From the NCBI RefSeq assembly GCF_037975245.1, contig NC_092568.1:42087631-42151630 (forward strand): 64,000 bases of DNA, written 5' to 3'. The notes beneath the pieces were generated by a model, which saw nothing but the letters and a program-made list of their open reading frames with translations, ran no database searches and was not told where the DNA came from. The number at the start of each line of letters is the position of its first letter. Position 1 is the stretch's first letter. Shown here in pieces: positions 1 through 10,785 of the stretch. The DNA is from Apostichopus japonicus. Its lineage: Eukaryota > Echinodermata > Holothuroidea > Aspidochirotida > Stichopodidae. The position numbers and the translations under genes are program-made.

Positions 1-185
1 AATTGTCACGTTACTTTCCTCTTCTACGCTCCATTCCATGTCTTCCATTTTGAGCGTGACGTCACCGGGCAATGACATAAACATCATCATGCTATTGCGC
101 AATATACAACCAGAGGGAAATCCATGGAGTTGCATATATCTCATCGCCATCAAAAAAATAAAATTATATACATTTGGCCCTAAAC

Positions 186-1274
186 CAGGGGTTAGGAGGC
201 GTCCAAAAAGTGGGGGCACAACATCAGAGGGGCACTTTCTCATTCCACAAACACCACCCGTTATGCTATAAACCGATACACACCGGCCATATGTATGATG
301 TGCAGGGGCGTAGCGAGCGGGGGGTGTGGGGGGGGGTGTCACACCCCCCCAATAATTTGGTCGCTGTCGGCAAATTTTGGGTCTGTCGGCAAAAGGAGAA
401 AAGGTGAAGAGAGCGGAAGGGGAAGAAAGAAGGAAAGCTGAATAGAAAAAGGAGAACGGGAGCTTCTTCCGTGCCAAATTTGACTTAAAATATGCACCAG
501 ATTGCATCTAAGGACGTTCAAACTAATTTTTCCAAAGGGGAGGGGTAGACCCCCTACCCTTAGACCCCTCCCCCATTTCAGTCACCACTTCCAGATCCGT
601 CGGCAAATCAAATTTGACTTAAAATATGCACCAGATTGCATCTAAGGACGTTTCAAAACTAAAAATTTTCCAAAGGGGAGGGGGACACCCCCTCCCCTTA
701 GACCCCTCCCCCATTTCAGTCACCACTTCCAGATCCGTCGGCAAATCAAATTTGACTTAAAATATGCACCAGATTGCATCTAAGGACGTTTCAAAACTAA
801 AAATTTTCCAAAGGGGAGGGGTAGACCCCCTCCCCTTAGACCCCTCCCCCATTTCAGTCACCACTTCCAGATCCGTCGGCAAATCAAATTTGACTTAAAA
901 TATGCACCAGATTGCATCTAAGGACGTTTCAAAACTAAAAAATTGCCAAAGGGGAGGGGGACACCCCCTCCCCTTAGACCCCTCCCCCATTTCAGTCACC
1001 ACTTCCAGATCCGTCGGCAAATCAAATTCTCCACACCCCCCAACAAAAACCCCTTTGCTACGCCCCTGATGATGTGTTAGAATGCTATCAATACTATTAT
1101 GGTGCACGTGAATAATTAAATAAAATATTAAATTAACAAAGGCTGAAGATATCTAAAAGATACTTCTTCATCAAAGGGGCACATTTTATTTTTTGCCAGT
1201 TGGGCACATTTGCTATTTTGGGGGGAAATGAGGGACACGCACCCCAGTGCCCCCCCCCCGGCTACTACCCCCTG
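186..1274. mobile_element. hAT-like non-autonomous element (outer), interrupted by a second element
   Basis: Ends CAGGGGTTAGGAGG (186) and GGCTACTACCCCCTG (to 1274) are imperfect terminal inverted repeats. Flanking octamers CCCTAAAC (178-185) and TCCTAAAC (1275-1282) differ by one base, as expected for an 8-bp hAT target-site duplication. About 315 bp of its own sequence remains; the rest is the nested element at 303-1068. No transposase frame. Confidence 0.65.
303..1068 (+). mobile_element. hAT-like MITE with four internal tandem units
   Basis: Terminal inverted repeats CAGGGGCGTAGCGA / GCTACGCCCCTG and an exact 8-bp duplication ATGATGTG at 295-302 and 1069-1076. The interior has about four copies of a roughly 130-bp unit, each with a G-run/C-run hairpin and the motif GATCCGTCGGCAAATCAAAT. 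No coding capacity. A related copy in reverse orientation is at 5161-5662. Confidence 0.85.
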
Positions 1275-1282
1275 TCCTAAAC

Positions 1283-2440
1283 CATGTGACTTTTGACCTC
1301 GGGTCCCATGGAAACCACATATTCTGATAGTACTTGACATCTCCATTAATCCTGTGAATGTCCTATGACAATTCAATGTTTCCGGACCTTGGAGTAATAG
1401 CAACAAAAAAATAGTTTCACTACTTTCACTTCTGACTTTTGACCTTTGGTGCCGGGATTCTGCGAGACACAAAGGTTCATCCTGAGTACATTCCACCAAG
1501 TTTGAAGAAAATCGTCCTAGTCGTTTAGGAGGAGTGTTTGCAACAAAATTGGATACATACAAACACATTGACACACACACATCCACCCAAAGCACACCCC
1601 CACACACGGACACGTTTTACCCCTCCTTTAGTCATGGAATTCCTGTCACCCTGGGGTAATCCACCATGGATGACGCCCCGAGAGTAGCTACTCCTGGAAA
1701 TTAACCATTACCATAGCAACTGTTGCTAGGGCAACTGACATAACTGTATATATGGCATTACTGACAAAGGTACTATACTATATCTCATCCAGGCTCATTA
1801 TGAGAGCGATGAGATAACATGAGAGCAATCCATGGAGTTGCAGACCTCATCTGATCTATGACGAAAGTGATCTACACTGACCTTTGACCTCGACCATTGA
1901 CGACCACATCAGTACTATTCTGAAATTTGTCCCAGTATTCTCTACAATATCTTGCGGTTTCATGACTTTTTCCAACATACAGACAAACTGGTAATGGCTA
2001 AAATACAGTTTTGTGGTATTTGGCCTCTGACCTTTCACGACCCCAACCACGCAGGTACGAGTTTTCATGGTCAGTCAAGTCTGAACGTGATCGGACGTAC
2101 AGGCTAGGTGGAGTTCGCGACACACTTGTTCACACAATCTAGGTCATTTGACCTTTGACCTCAATTAACCTATCATACCGACCCCAAACATCTAAATCTG
2201 TCCTATTGTAAAATTCTCTACAAATTGTGTAGCTCCATGCCTTTTTTTTCAACATGTCGACAAGCAGAAAATGGCTGAAGACTGTCCAATCACGCAGGTA
2301 CGAGTTTACATTGTCAGGCACCTATACACCAAGTTTGAACTTACGGTCTATGAGGAATTCGCGACACATATTTTGCTCAAGCACGCACACGCACACGTAC
2401 ACACACATCTACACACTTCCTCGAATTTCTGATGTGGGAT
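1283..2440. repeat. GACCTTTGACC-type dispersed repeat with CA microsatellites
   Basis: Repeated blocks with TTTGACCT, ACCAAGTTTGAA and CA-rich runs (about 1570-1610 and 2380-2410). The same family recurs at 37250-39140. It has no coding potential that I can see. Confidence 0.6.
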
Positions 2441-4019
2441 AAATTACAATATCTCATCTCCCTATATACAACACATGTAGGGAGATTAGACAAAAATGAC
2501 AATATGCAATATGTATAGAGCCTAGTGTCTATACTTGAGATAGTTCAACAACTGCAATGTTTTGGGCATGTCTATATATGTATTTTATAGTTCCTATATA
2601 GTAAAGTACTTCTGATAATTTGTCTGCTACATACATCCATGCATTTCGATGGACTCAGCCTCCGCCCACTCGCCCGCCCGCCGACATCCTTACTTGTTGT
2701 CTAGCCCACGGATTAGATTATTTCAATGTGACTTACAACATCAATATTGTGCGCATCATTGTTAACATATATTCTGTTAATTAGAAATTATACATTGGTG
2801 CAATTTATAGAAGCACATACAGTGATTCTGTTGCATAGAGAGAGATGTGGGGGGGTATATAAAAAACGTTCTCGTGCAAGGAATGTTGGATCATCTGAGG
2901 CTGTATTGTTTATTATAGAATCGATCAACAAATCGATATTTAGATATTCTGTGCACCGATTCAGTTCAGTAAACAACATCATAAATACTTTTCAGTATTT
3001 GGGCCGGGTGCAGGCCCCACCTCCGATCATCAGTCCAGGGGAAATAATTCAGTCGGGGATTTTGCATTCTGCCGGGGATGTACATAGGATCACGAGCCTA
3101 CTGGTTTACCCAACCCCCCCCCCCCCCCTTTTTCTGTTCAACCTTACACAAAGTATCGTTGAGCAAAACCTTGCGTTTCGGGTTACTTCTTTAACCGTAA
3201 TTCATAGTATAAATATATATGCCTCGAATGCACCACTGGACGTCTATATGTTGACGTTTTCCGAGGGAGGTTACCCACCCCCCCCCCGATTCTCCTACAT
3301 AGAGGATGGCTTCAAAGATCCAAGGGCAGTACCCCTCCGTTATAAAATCCTTCATTCGGTGCCTCTGGCCCTGAAATAGCTTGACGTTCAGCCCTCTACC
3401 TTATTAGTCGGGAAAATGTTGAATTTCTTATTATTTAATACACAACCTTCCGTTTAGCTACTTATACAAACTTACATTATAGTATAAATATGCCCAATAT
3501 TCTGGGGGGGGGGGGTAGCGCGCCCACACCCACATACATGAAAGTTGGCTATAATGACCCACCGTACGGCAACAGTACCCCTACTTTTTGAAATACGTCA
3601 TTCTTCATCTGGCCCTCCCATAATTATGGAGATTACTATACATAACTCGATCAGGGGGGTGAGGGAGGTTTTAGTCTATTATTATTTATATGCAAAACCT
3701 TTATAATCCTTTCGTTGCCTCTGTTCCGTGACACAAAAGTCCAGTCCCAAACCCTAATCAGTCGGGGGGGGGGGTTGCCCCACCTCCGTTTTAAAATCCT
3801 GTGAACTCTACTATAGTTAATTGGAACAAAAGATTCTCCTTTTCAAATTGAGGAGTACCCCTTTTTCAGAAAAGTGCCTTCTACTGAAGTGCTTTTTTAA
3901 TTAAGCCATGCAGTGGCCTTTGCTGAAAAACATTGGGAATTCAGCATAGAATGCTTTTCAGTGTTCAAGTTTTCCTGTAATTTTGTAGCATACCCCCCTT
4001 CAATCAAAGTCAAATGTCC
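2441..4019. other. Non-coding stretch with many homopolymer C or G runs
   Basis: No gene recognised. Runs of eight or more C or G occur near 3115, 3281, 3505, 3762 and others. A 210-codon open frame over 2747-3379 has no family resemblance and reads through C-runs; I do not call it a gene. Confidence 0.5.
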
Positions 4020-4027
4020 ACCGCTGC

Positions 4028-5081
4028 CAAGGGCGGCGGAAGCACTTTTAATCGGGGGGGGGGGGCACCAACGTCGAAGGGCACTTTGCAGAAATTCGAT
4101 TGGACTGATGCAGCCTGATATACCCTTTATAACTTTTATTGTATTATCTTATTTGCGTATACACATCACTCCATCAACGCCCCCCCCCCCCCTTCAAGGA
4201 AACAATGCATACTAGCACTGCAATATCCAATGTGCAAATTGGGAAACAAGGAAAAAGTTTTCTTTCGATACAAAATGAGGTGAAATCATTATAAAGTCCT
4301 GCACCCGCGGTCGATACATGCATGAAAGCAAATGAAATATGTCAAAATACGAAAGGATGGGGGTATGTTATGGGATATTAAAACTATACTCATAGAAGGC
4401 TATACATGGCTTCTGCTTATTACAAAGTCACAATGTAATAAAACAATGCTTTTTGGAAATGCATTAGGATTTTTTTGGTAAATTGAATATGCATAATGGC
4501 ACTCACCAGAATGTTAGAAGCCTTGTGGTAGTAAATATAGGCGTAGGAGGCGGTGGGGGGAGGGGGCTGCAGCCCCAACCAAAAGTTTCTGTGAAAATTC
4601 GGGGAATATGCTGAGAATTTTTCGGGCACCTACTGAAAGAAAAATAATTTGCTATGTGTTTTTCAATTTTTAAACTGATATTATTATAATCATGATTATT
4701 GTAACGACTTTCCCAATAATTATAACCAATATGGAAGGGTTATAACACGGCGAATTATTGTATGTTATTGGCATGCGATTTAATAACCGACGCATGTCTA
4801 TATGATATGCACATTAACATGTTGACCGAGCGCGGAGCGCGCGAAAAAACATTTAGGATATTTTCCGGGCAAGTCGTTACAGCCCCCTAAATCAAATCGG
4901 ACTCCTATGCCTATGGTAGTAAACATATAACACTTCCCGAAATAATTCAATCGACGTGGGTTTCGCTTTGTAAACTCTTTTTCATTTAGAATTATTTTTG
5001 TAGAAAAAGGGCACATTTTTAACCTGAGGAAAAAAAGTGGGGGGGCACGTGCCCCCTGTGCCCCCGGTTCCGTCGCCCTTG
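4028..5081. mobile_element. hAT-like element with nested insertion
   Basis: Ends CAAGGGCGGCGGAA (4028) and TTCCGTCGCCCTTG (to 5081) are inverted repeats with one mismatch. The flanks carry an exact 8-bp duplication ACCGCTGC (4020-4027 and 5082-5089). A second element sits inside at about 4535-4914. No transposase frame. Confidence 0.8.
4535..4914. mobile_element. Nested short inverted-repeat element
   Basis: ATAGGCGTAGGAG near the left end and CTCCTATGCCTAT at the right end are inverted repeats. GGTAGTAA flanks both sides (4527-4534 and 4915-4922). GTAACGACTT near 4700 and AAGTCGTTAC near 4872 form an internal second pair of inverted repeats. Exact left edge uncertain by two bases. Confidence 0.65.
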
Positions 5082-5160
5082 ACCGCTGCAAACCTACAGC
5101 CGAATCTCTTGCTTCTTAGTCAAATATGCTACATGAAATAATAAGATTATTTAGTCCTTG

Positions 5161-5662
5161 CAGGGGCGTAGCGAAGGGTTTTTTGTTGGGGGGGTGTGGA
5201 GAATTTGATTTGCCGACGGATCTGGAAGTGGTGACTGAAATGGGGGAGGGGTCTAAGGGGAGGGGGTGTCCCCCTCCCCTTTGGAAAATTTTTAGTTTTG
5301 AAACGTCCTTAGATGCAATCTGGTGCATATTTTAAGTCAAATTTGATTTGCCGACGGATCTGGAAGTGGTGACTGAAATGGGGGAGGGGTCTAAGGGTAG
5401 GGGGTCTACCCCTCCCCTTTGGAAAAATTTTAGTTTTCAAACGTCCTTAGATGCAATCTGGTGCATATTTTAAGTCAAATTTGGCACGGAAGAAGCTCCC
5501 GTTCTCCTTTTCTCTATTCAGCTTTCCTTCTTTCTTCCCTTTCCGCTCTCTTCACCTTTTCTCCTTTTGCCGACAGACCCAAAATTTGCCGACAGCGACC
5601 AAATTATTGGGGGGGGTGTGACACCCCCCCCCCCCCACAACCCCCCGCTCGCTACGCCCCTG
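5161..5662 (-). mobile_element. hAT-like MITE, second copy of the 303-1068 family
   Basis: Begins CAGGGGCGTAGCGA and ends CGCTACGCCCCTG, with an exact 8-bp duplication AGTCCTTG (5153-5160 and 5663-5670). It carries two internal units where the first copy has about four, in reverse orientation relative to it. Confidence 0.85.
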
Positions 5663-5670
5663 AGTCCTTG

Positions 5671-6087
5671 TGATAAGCTTCGTGAATTAAATGTTGAATT
5701 TTGCTATTATATTAGTAATTCCACAAGTTAGTGCAAACTTTCAATAATGTGCTTAAGTAATAGTATGTTTCTTTAACATAAGTTGGAGATATAAAATGAC
5801 AATATTTTAATTGAACACTTAGAAAAAGAAGGGATTGAAACATGACACTGGAAACTGTTCAAGTGCACAGCTGTTGCAACGTAAACATGTCAGTTGTAAT
5901 ATGAAACGGCTGGCATTTTGAGCCTACGAGCGCGTTTTTCAAACACGTGATTTAAATATGGAGGTAAATATGTAAATTAAAGCGGCAATTTTCGTAGTGA
6001 CTGATTTGTGTATAATCGGTATCAGCTCTTTCGCAACACAGAGAGATAACTGATCATCAGTCTTAATGCTACTCTTCGTTTAGCAGA
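5671..6087 (+). promoter_or_regulatory. Upstream region of the RING gene
   Basis: AT-rich sequence before the start codon. It holds one CACGTG E-box (5944-5949). No TATA box is called. The transcription start is not visible. Confidence 0.3.
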
Positions 6088-6158
6088 ATGGATTCTCGCA
6101 AAACAACAGTCCAAACATTGTTTCTCGATCCACGCCGTCAAAGTTCGTTCGAAAGAAG
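6088..6158 (+). CDS. RING gene exon 1
   Basis: Codes residues 1-23 plus two bases of residue 24 (starts MDSRKTTVQTLF). It ends at AAGAAG with a GT donor at 6159 and phase 2, which matches exon 2. A CACGTG E-box lies upstream at 5944-5949; its relevance is unknown. Confidence 0.75.
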
Positions 6159-9100
6159 GTAGGGTAGGATAGGCCCCAACTTTCAAGTTAGGCCTTAACT
6201 TTGCTGACCTAATTGAATACTGGTGCAGCCTAGGCCTGTAATGACTATAGGCTAGCGTAGTCTACAGTAGTTTAGTTTAGTAGAAGAAATTAATCAGGAG
6301 GGACACTCAAGTCCCCATCAAGGACCGTGTAGGAGAGAAAAAACTGAATACAAAAAAATCGACCCAATAACAATGCTTAAAGTGCTTGTCCAAGACTTTC
6401 CATTCACACTACTTGCAAGTACAACTTTCTCAGGCAAACCGATCCACAATTCACAACTAGCCTAGTATTAATTATAATATAAGCCTAAGTATTATTAGAA
6501 AAAAAGGAAGCATCCTAAAATACATAATTAGCCTAATATTGTGTCTATGTTTGTCACTGAGTCAAAGGAGGTATTTTATTTAGGCTGGCCTATGTCATGA
6601 ATAATGTTTGGGAAAATAAGACCGGCCTACTTGCTAGGCCTACTTGTTTCACATTAGGGCCTAGCCTTAGTCTGCCTATGCTCTACAGCCAAGTTTTCTA
6701 GTTACACATAATTAAATTATTCTGTACCTACAATATCATGGATCAACTCAGCTCAAATAAGTTGAAATAACCCTTGTCCCGAAAATGAAAGACATGGTTT
6801 TATACATTTTTATTTAATATGGCCAGGCAGATGGAGTTTAGTTAATCACTGATAACCCTACCTTAGGAAACATGATTAGTATTCAAACACTTAGATTATG
6901 ATATGCATAATCTGCGCTTCATCTGTACAGCTGCAATAAGTTCACAGAGTCTTTTTCCAAAAAACTGTAGTTTCCTTAAAGCAGCATTTTGCGTCCTCGA
7001 CTATGATATTTCTCAACCTCACTGACTTCACTATGCCATAACGACATACATAACTAGCTTATCTATTTATATTTTACTTCAAATGGTGGCATTAAAGTCG
7101 AAAAATTTGCAACTTTCAACTGTGTTGTTCTCCAAGATATTTTCCGTTGGGAACCCAATAAACCTCGCCCATAATATGAATATTTAAACACTACGAACGT
7201 CATTGACAGATACGTAATATAACACCACGCTTGATTTGTGTACAGTCTATATGGCAGTTGTACCAGGGAGTTGTACCAACGCAAAGTCTTGAATCTATTT
7301 TTAGCAACGGCTCATAACTAAACCTGCATCTCTGATTGGTTGAATTCAAACTAGTGGGTTTGGGAACTGAATGCGATTTAATTTTGTATATATGTGGAAT
7401 ACTCGCCAATTAACGTTTTTGGCAGGGAAAAACGTGGCTAATATCTTAATTTGCTGTTTTGTGATTTGATGTATGTAAAAAACTCGATGGACATGTCAAA
7501 AAAGTAGAAAACGGCGACCAAACGCAAAATGCTCATGAATAAACATACTATTCACTGATTGGTAGAATTCAAACTAGTGGATTTGGAGATATGAAAACTT
7601 TGTCAAGGACACTTTTACTCGTTATCGATATAAATCGTTAATTACTCGCTAATTAACGCTCTTGGCAGGATGAAACTTGGATGGTATCTTAGTTTGCTGT
7701 TTTATGATTGATACATGTAAAAAAATCGATGCACATGTTAAAAAGGTGGAAAAAAGCGACCCAACGCAAAATGCTGCTTTAAATTGTCATTACCATATAT
7801 CAAGACAACAGCAGGAATTGTGCAAAACTCTTGGCAAACTTTGAATACTACAGGTTTGCCAAGCTCAAGAAGGTACAGTAGGGTATTATTCTCACACCCT
7901 TATTTTATCATTCATTAGATTCAGAATTCAATCTACTATAGCATAGCAAAGTGCTATGCAAATACCTGTATGGGCAAATTGTTATAGTAATTTCTTGCCA
8001 TGATACATAGTGTTTGTAAATTACTGTACAGAACCATATCATCTCAATATTTATAAATGAGAAACAAGTCTGCTGAATGGAGTGAGAAGACTAAATGATC
8101 CCCTGATTAGTAATGTCTTCATATACAGTAATTTAAGGTTTGCACTATCTATATTATGATTGTATCATTTAACTCTATATATTTACTCATTGCAGGGTAG
8201 AATGCCCGGTGTGAATAGAGTGAGAAGACTCATTCATTCCCTGAGTAGTAATGTCTTCCTATACTTTAATGTTAACACTATCTGTGACTGAAGCATTTTT
8301 CTATATTTTTTACTCATTGCAGGGTAGTATGCCTGTTGTATTGTCTTCCTGCACTTATAATTTTTGCACTATCTATATTATGACTGTAGCATTTTTCTAC
8401 ATTTTTTACTCATTGCAGGGTAGTATGCCCGGTGTGTTTGAGTCCCCGTCTTCAGATGGTGACTGGAATATGTCAGCACCGATTTTGTACATCTTGTGTT
8501 TACACAGAAAGCGGAATAAGAAGAGTGGGACTCTCTCGGTGTCCGACATGTCAAATGGAAGATTCACTTCCATCAAGAAGGTGAGATCTTTATTCCTGGA
8601 ACATGTACAGTACCGACAAATTTAGGATTTTCGATGGACTTATTAAATTTGATTGATTTATTTATTAAATATCAGCATTTACAAATACAAGGAGGAGGAG
8701 CTGCTATAATCATCAAACATGCTTTTAACAGTCTTAAAATAGAATATTGTGAGACTAAAGAGAGATAAAAAATACACTCTCAGATCTGTCAATAGCAGTG
8801 GAATTAATTTGTGATGATGTCAGATACAGGGTCAGCTAATAAATGATAAATTATGTTGCTTTCCCATCTCATCATTCCAGTCATATGATACTGGTGGGCT
8901 TATGCCAATTGATTAGTTATGAATTCAACCAAGTTCCGACAAATTGTACCGCAACTCCCCATACTACAATTATATATGATTTACTTTTGATGTGATTGAG
9001 AGACCTGTGCTTTTAGAATAGAATATTTAGATATGGATTATGTAATAGACATCTGTATTGTAAGTCAGTTCAGAGACTTGTATAATGATTTGGTGAAGGT

Positions 9101-10519
9101 GGCTTCCTACAGCACCCCCAATATCACACTTGGCATACTGTATTATGATGTTTTGTTCCTGTTGTTTACAGACCTATTCTAATATCACACTTGGCATACT
9201 GTATCATGATGTTTTGTTCCTGTTGTTTACAGACCTATTATAATATCACACTTGGCATACTGTTTCATGATGTTGTGTTTCCTGTTGTTTACAGACCTAT
9301 TATAATATCACACTTGGCACACTGTATCATGATGTGTTGTTCCTGTTGTTTACAGACCTATTATATTATCACACTTGGCAAACTGTATCATGATGTTTTG
9401 TTCCTGTTGTTTACAGACCTATCATACCAGAAGATGCTATAGAGATGCAGAAAACTCTTGGAATTACTACATGTCCAAATGAAAACTGTAACGAAAATAT
9501 GTGGGCATGGGAGGTTGTAGCACATTTAGAGTAAGTAAGATCATTTTAAGCAGCTGGAAGTTTATTTTATGTTTTTCTCAAATTATGCCTGTACAGGCTA
9601 TGTCAGCTCTGGGAAGGCAATTTCCTCCTTGCAAATTGTGTACCTCATTTCTCATGTGAGGGACAATGTAACAAATGAGATCTCCCAAAATTACAAGAGC
9701 AGGTGTTTAGAAGAATTTTATATTTATGCTTTTACTGAATAAACAGTGTTTCTTGTGCGCTGTGAGAATCCAGTAATATATCAAGTAATAATAATAATAA
9801 TTATAATAATAATAAGACTTATAATGCGCACACACCACTCAAAGAATGTTCATTGCACAATTGACAATGAGAAATGATGTTGCAGTAAAGATGTTGCAAT
9901 GTCCTTCTTGTGATAATGTGTTTATAATGTACCCATACTTTGACCTAATATTGATCTTTCACCGCCATCAAGTTCTGTACTCTTTGTCCCTTAAATATAG
10001 TACTTAGCCAAATCCTTTCACAGCATGCAAACACACTGATGCTTAGGCCTGTGGTATCAAAGATGTACTGCATTTTGGCAACTTCAGATATATTAGGTTT
10101 TTGCTGCCTGGATTGCCTTACCTCATGTCCCTAGGCCAAGTGAAAATCTTGTTTGTGTTCATTCATTGTTTACTCTCTACTTTAGTTGGTTACCAGAACC
10201 ATAGAGAATTTAGTTTGACGATTCAGAATTTTGTATTATTGACTCTCTGTGCAGGAATTGTCATCCTAGTCCATGTCTAGATGAAGAAAACATTTCCAAA
10301 TCTAATCAGAAGAGAGGCAAGCTGTCTTCTAAAACCACACCCTCCACAGACGCTAGACCACCGGGGACCAATCGAGTCCGAGGATGTGAAGTTAGGGAAT
10401 TGCTGGATGCTGCCACTCTTCGTCCGACTCACCAGCGGAGACAGCAACATAAGAAACGATTGGGCAGTTTGCCAATTGTCTTCAACATGAGATACCCGCT
10501 GCGTAACTGCAATCGATGA
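6088..10519 (+). CDS. RING finger / C2HC zinc-knuckle protein, probable E3 ubiquitin ligase, four exons, 203 aa
   Basis: Joined exons 6088-6158, 8419-8580, 9417-9530 and 10255-10519 give an uninterrupted 203-residue protein. Every junction has GT-AG ends and phase 2. Residues 27-68 form a canonical C3HC4 RING: Cys27, Cys30, Cys42, His44, Cys47, Cys50, Cys65, Cys68. RING domains of this type recruit an E2 enzyme, so a ubiquitin (or SUMO) ligase role is likely. A second possible zinc site follows: Cys97-x4-Cys102-x11-His114-x3-Cys118. Residues 124-203 are polar and basic, ending MRYPLRNCNR, with no signal peptide or membrane segment, so the protein is probably nuclear or cytosolic. The start is the only ATG that opens the first exon and precedes a good donor. 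Long open frames overlapping exons 2 and 4 are in the wrong frame and do not encode the RING. I do not recognise the orthologue. Structure confidence is high; function rests on the RING alone. Confidence 0.85.
6980..7778. mobile_element. TTAA-flanked MITE in RING-gene intron 1
   Basis: AGCAGCATTTTGCGT (6980) is repeated in perfect inverse as ACGCAAAATGCTGCT (to 7778), and both sides are flanked by TTAA (6976-6979, 7779-7782). TTAA duplications are typical of piggyBac and Kolobok elements. The interior includes two diverged tandem units and no coding frame. A related copy is at about 53619-54340. Confidence 0.75.
8090..8418 (+). repeat. Tandem units that repeat the exon 2 splice acceptor
   Basis: TTTACTCATTGCAGGGTAG occurs three times, with AG ending at 8195, 8322 and 8418; the last is the real exon 2 acceptor. 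The copies also repeat the start of exon 2 (ATGCCCGGTGTG in the first). Splicing to either upstream copy would meet a stop within a few to about 20 codons. Confidence 0.75.
8419..8580 (+). CDS. RING gene exon 2 (RING domain)
   Basis: Starts after TTGCAG at 8413-8418 and ends before GTGAGA at 8581. It encodes the whole C3HC4 RING (CPVC...CQHRFCTSC...CPTC). The acceptor is the last of three near-identical tandem acceptors. Confidence 0.9.
9108..9420 (+). repeat. 61-62-bp minisatellite repeating the exon 3 splice acceptor, five copies
   Basis: CTGTTGTTTACAGACCTAT recurs with AG ending at 9171, 9232, 9294, 9355 and 9416. Only the last leads into exon 3 in frame; the others lie 61, 122, 184 and 245 bp upstream, none a multiple of three. 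Confidence 0.85.
9417..9530 (+). CDS. RING gene exon 3 (C2HC knuckle)
   Basis: Starts after TTTACAG ending at 9416 and ends before GTAAGT at 9531. It encodes RPIIPEDAIEMQKTLGITTC and the start of the C2HC site (CPNENC, then VVAHLE). The acceptor is the last of five tandem copies; only this one keeps the frame. Confidence 0.85.
9531..10254 (+). other. RING gene intron 3
   Basis: 724 bp, AT-rich, with an AAT-rich microsatellite at 9787-9815 followed by a dispersed-repeat fragment. No gene seen. Confidence 0.5.
10255..10519 (+). CDS. RING gene exon 4 (basic tail and stop)
   Basis: Starts after CTGTGCAG ending at 10254. It completes the zinc knuckle (ENCHPSPC), then a Ser/Thr/Arg/Lys-rich tail ending RYPLRNCNR and TGA at 10517-10519. 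A possible AATAAA poly(A) signal lies at 10574-10579, at the edge of a foldback element. Confidence 0.85.
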
Positions 10520-10564
10520 GAGGATAAGTTAAACAATGATGGAATGGTTGTAAACTGAGAACCT

Positions 10565-10785
10565 TAAAGGAATAATAAAGGCAGGAATCAAAGACAATTT
10601 ATATTATTCAGTAACCTCAAAACTATCTAATATGCAATTTTTAAAGTGAACCACTTTCTGTTGGACTGAATACACTCGCTTTTAAAATTGGCTCCTAAGG
10701 CTTAACTTAAAAATTGAATTAGATAGTTTTGAGGTTACTAAACAATATAAATTGTCTTTGATCCCTGCCTTCGTTAATTCTCTAA
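10565..10785. mobile_element. Foldback (MITE-like) element downstream of the RING gene
   Basis: A left arm from about 10574 (GGCAGGAATCAAAGACAATT, then AACCTCAAAACTATCTAAT) returns inverted at about 10715-10775 (ATTAGATAGTTTTGAGGTTA, then GTCTTTGATCCCTGCC). The arms are about 60 bp with few mismatches around an 80-90-bp loop. Target-site duplication unclear. Confidence 0.7.

Noticed and set aside
2747-3379. 210-codon + strand frame
   Set aside because: No domain, odd composition, reads across homopolymer C runs; no splice context.
8251-8625. 124-codon frame over RING exon 2
   Set aside because: Wrong frame. It reads through intron repeats; the spliced frame gives a perfect C3HC4 RING.
9191-9442. 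83-codon frame over the acceptor array
   Set aside because: Product of the 61-bp repeat; it enters exon 3 out of frame.
10281-10490. 69-codon frame over RING exon 4
   Set aside because: Wrong frame relative to the spliced gene, which stops at 10519.
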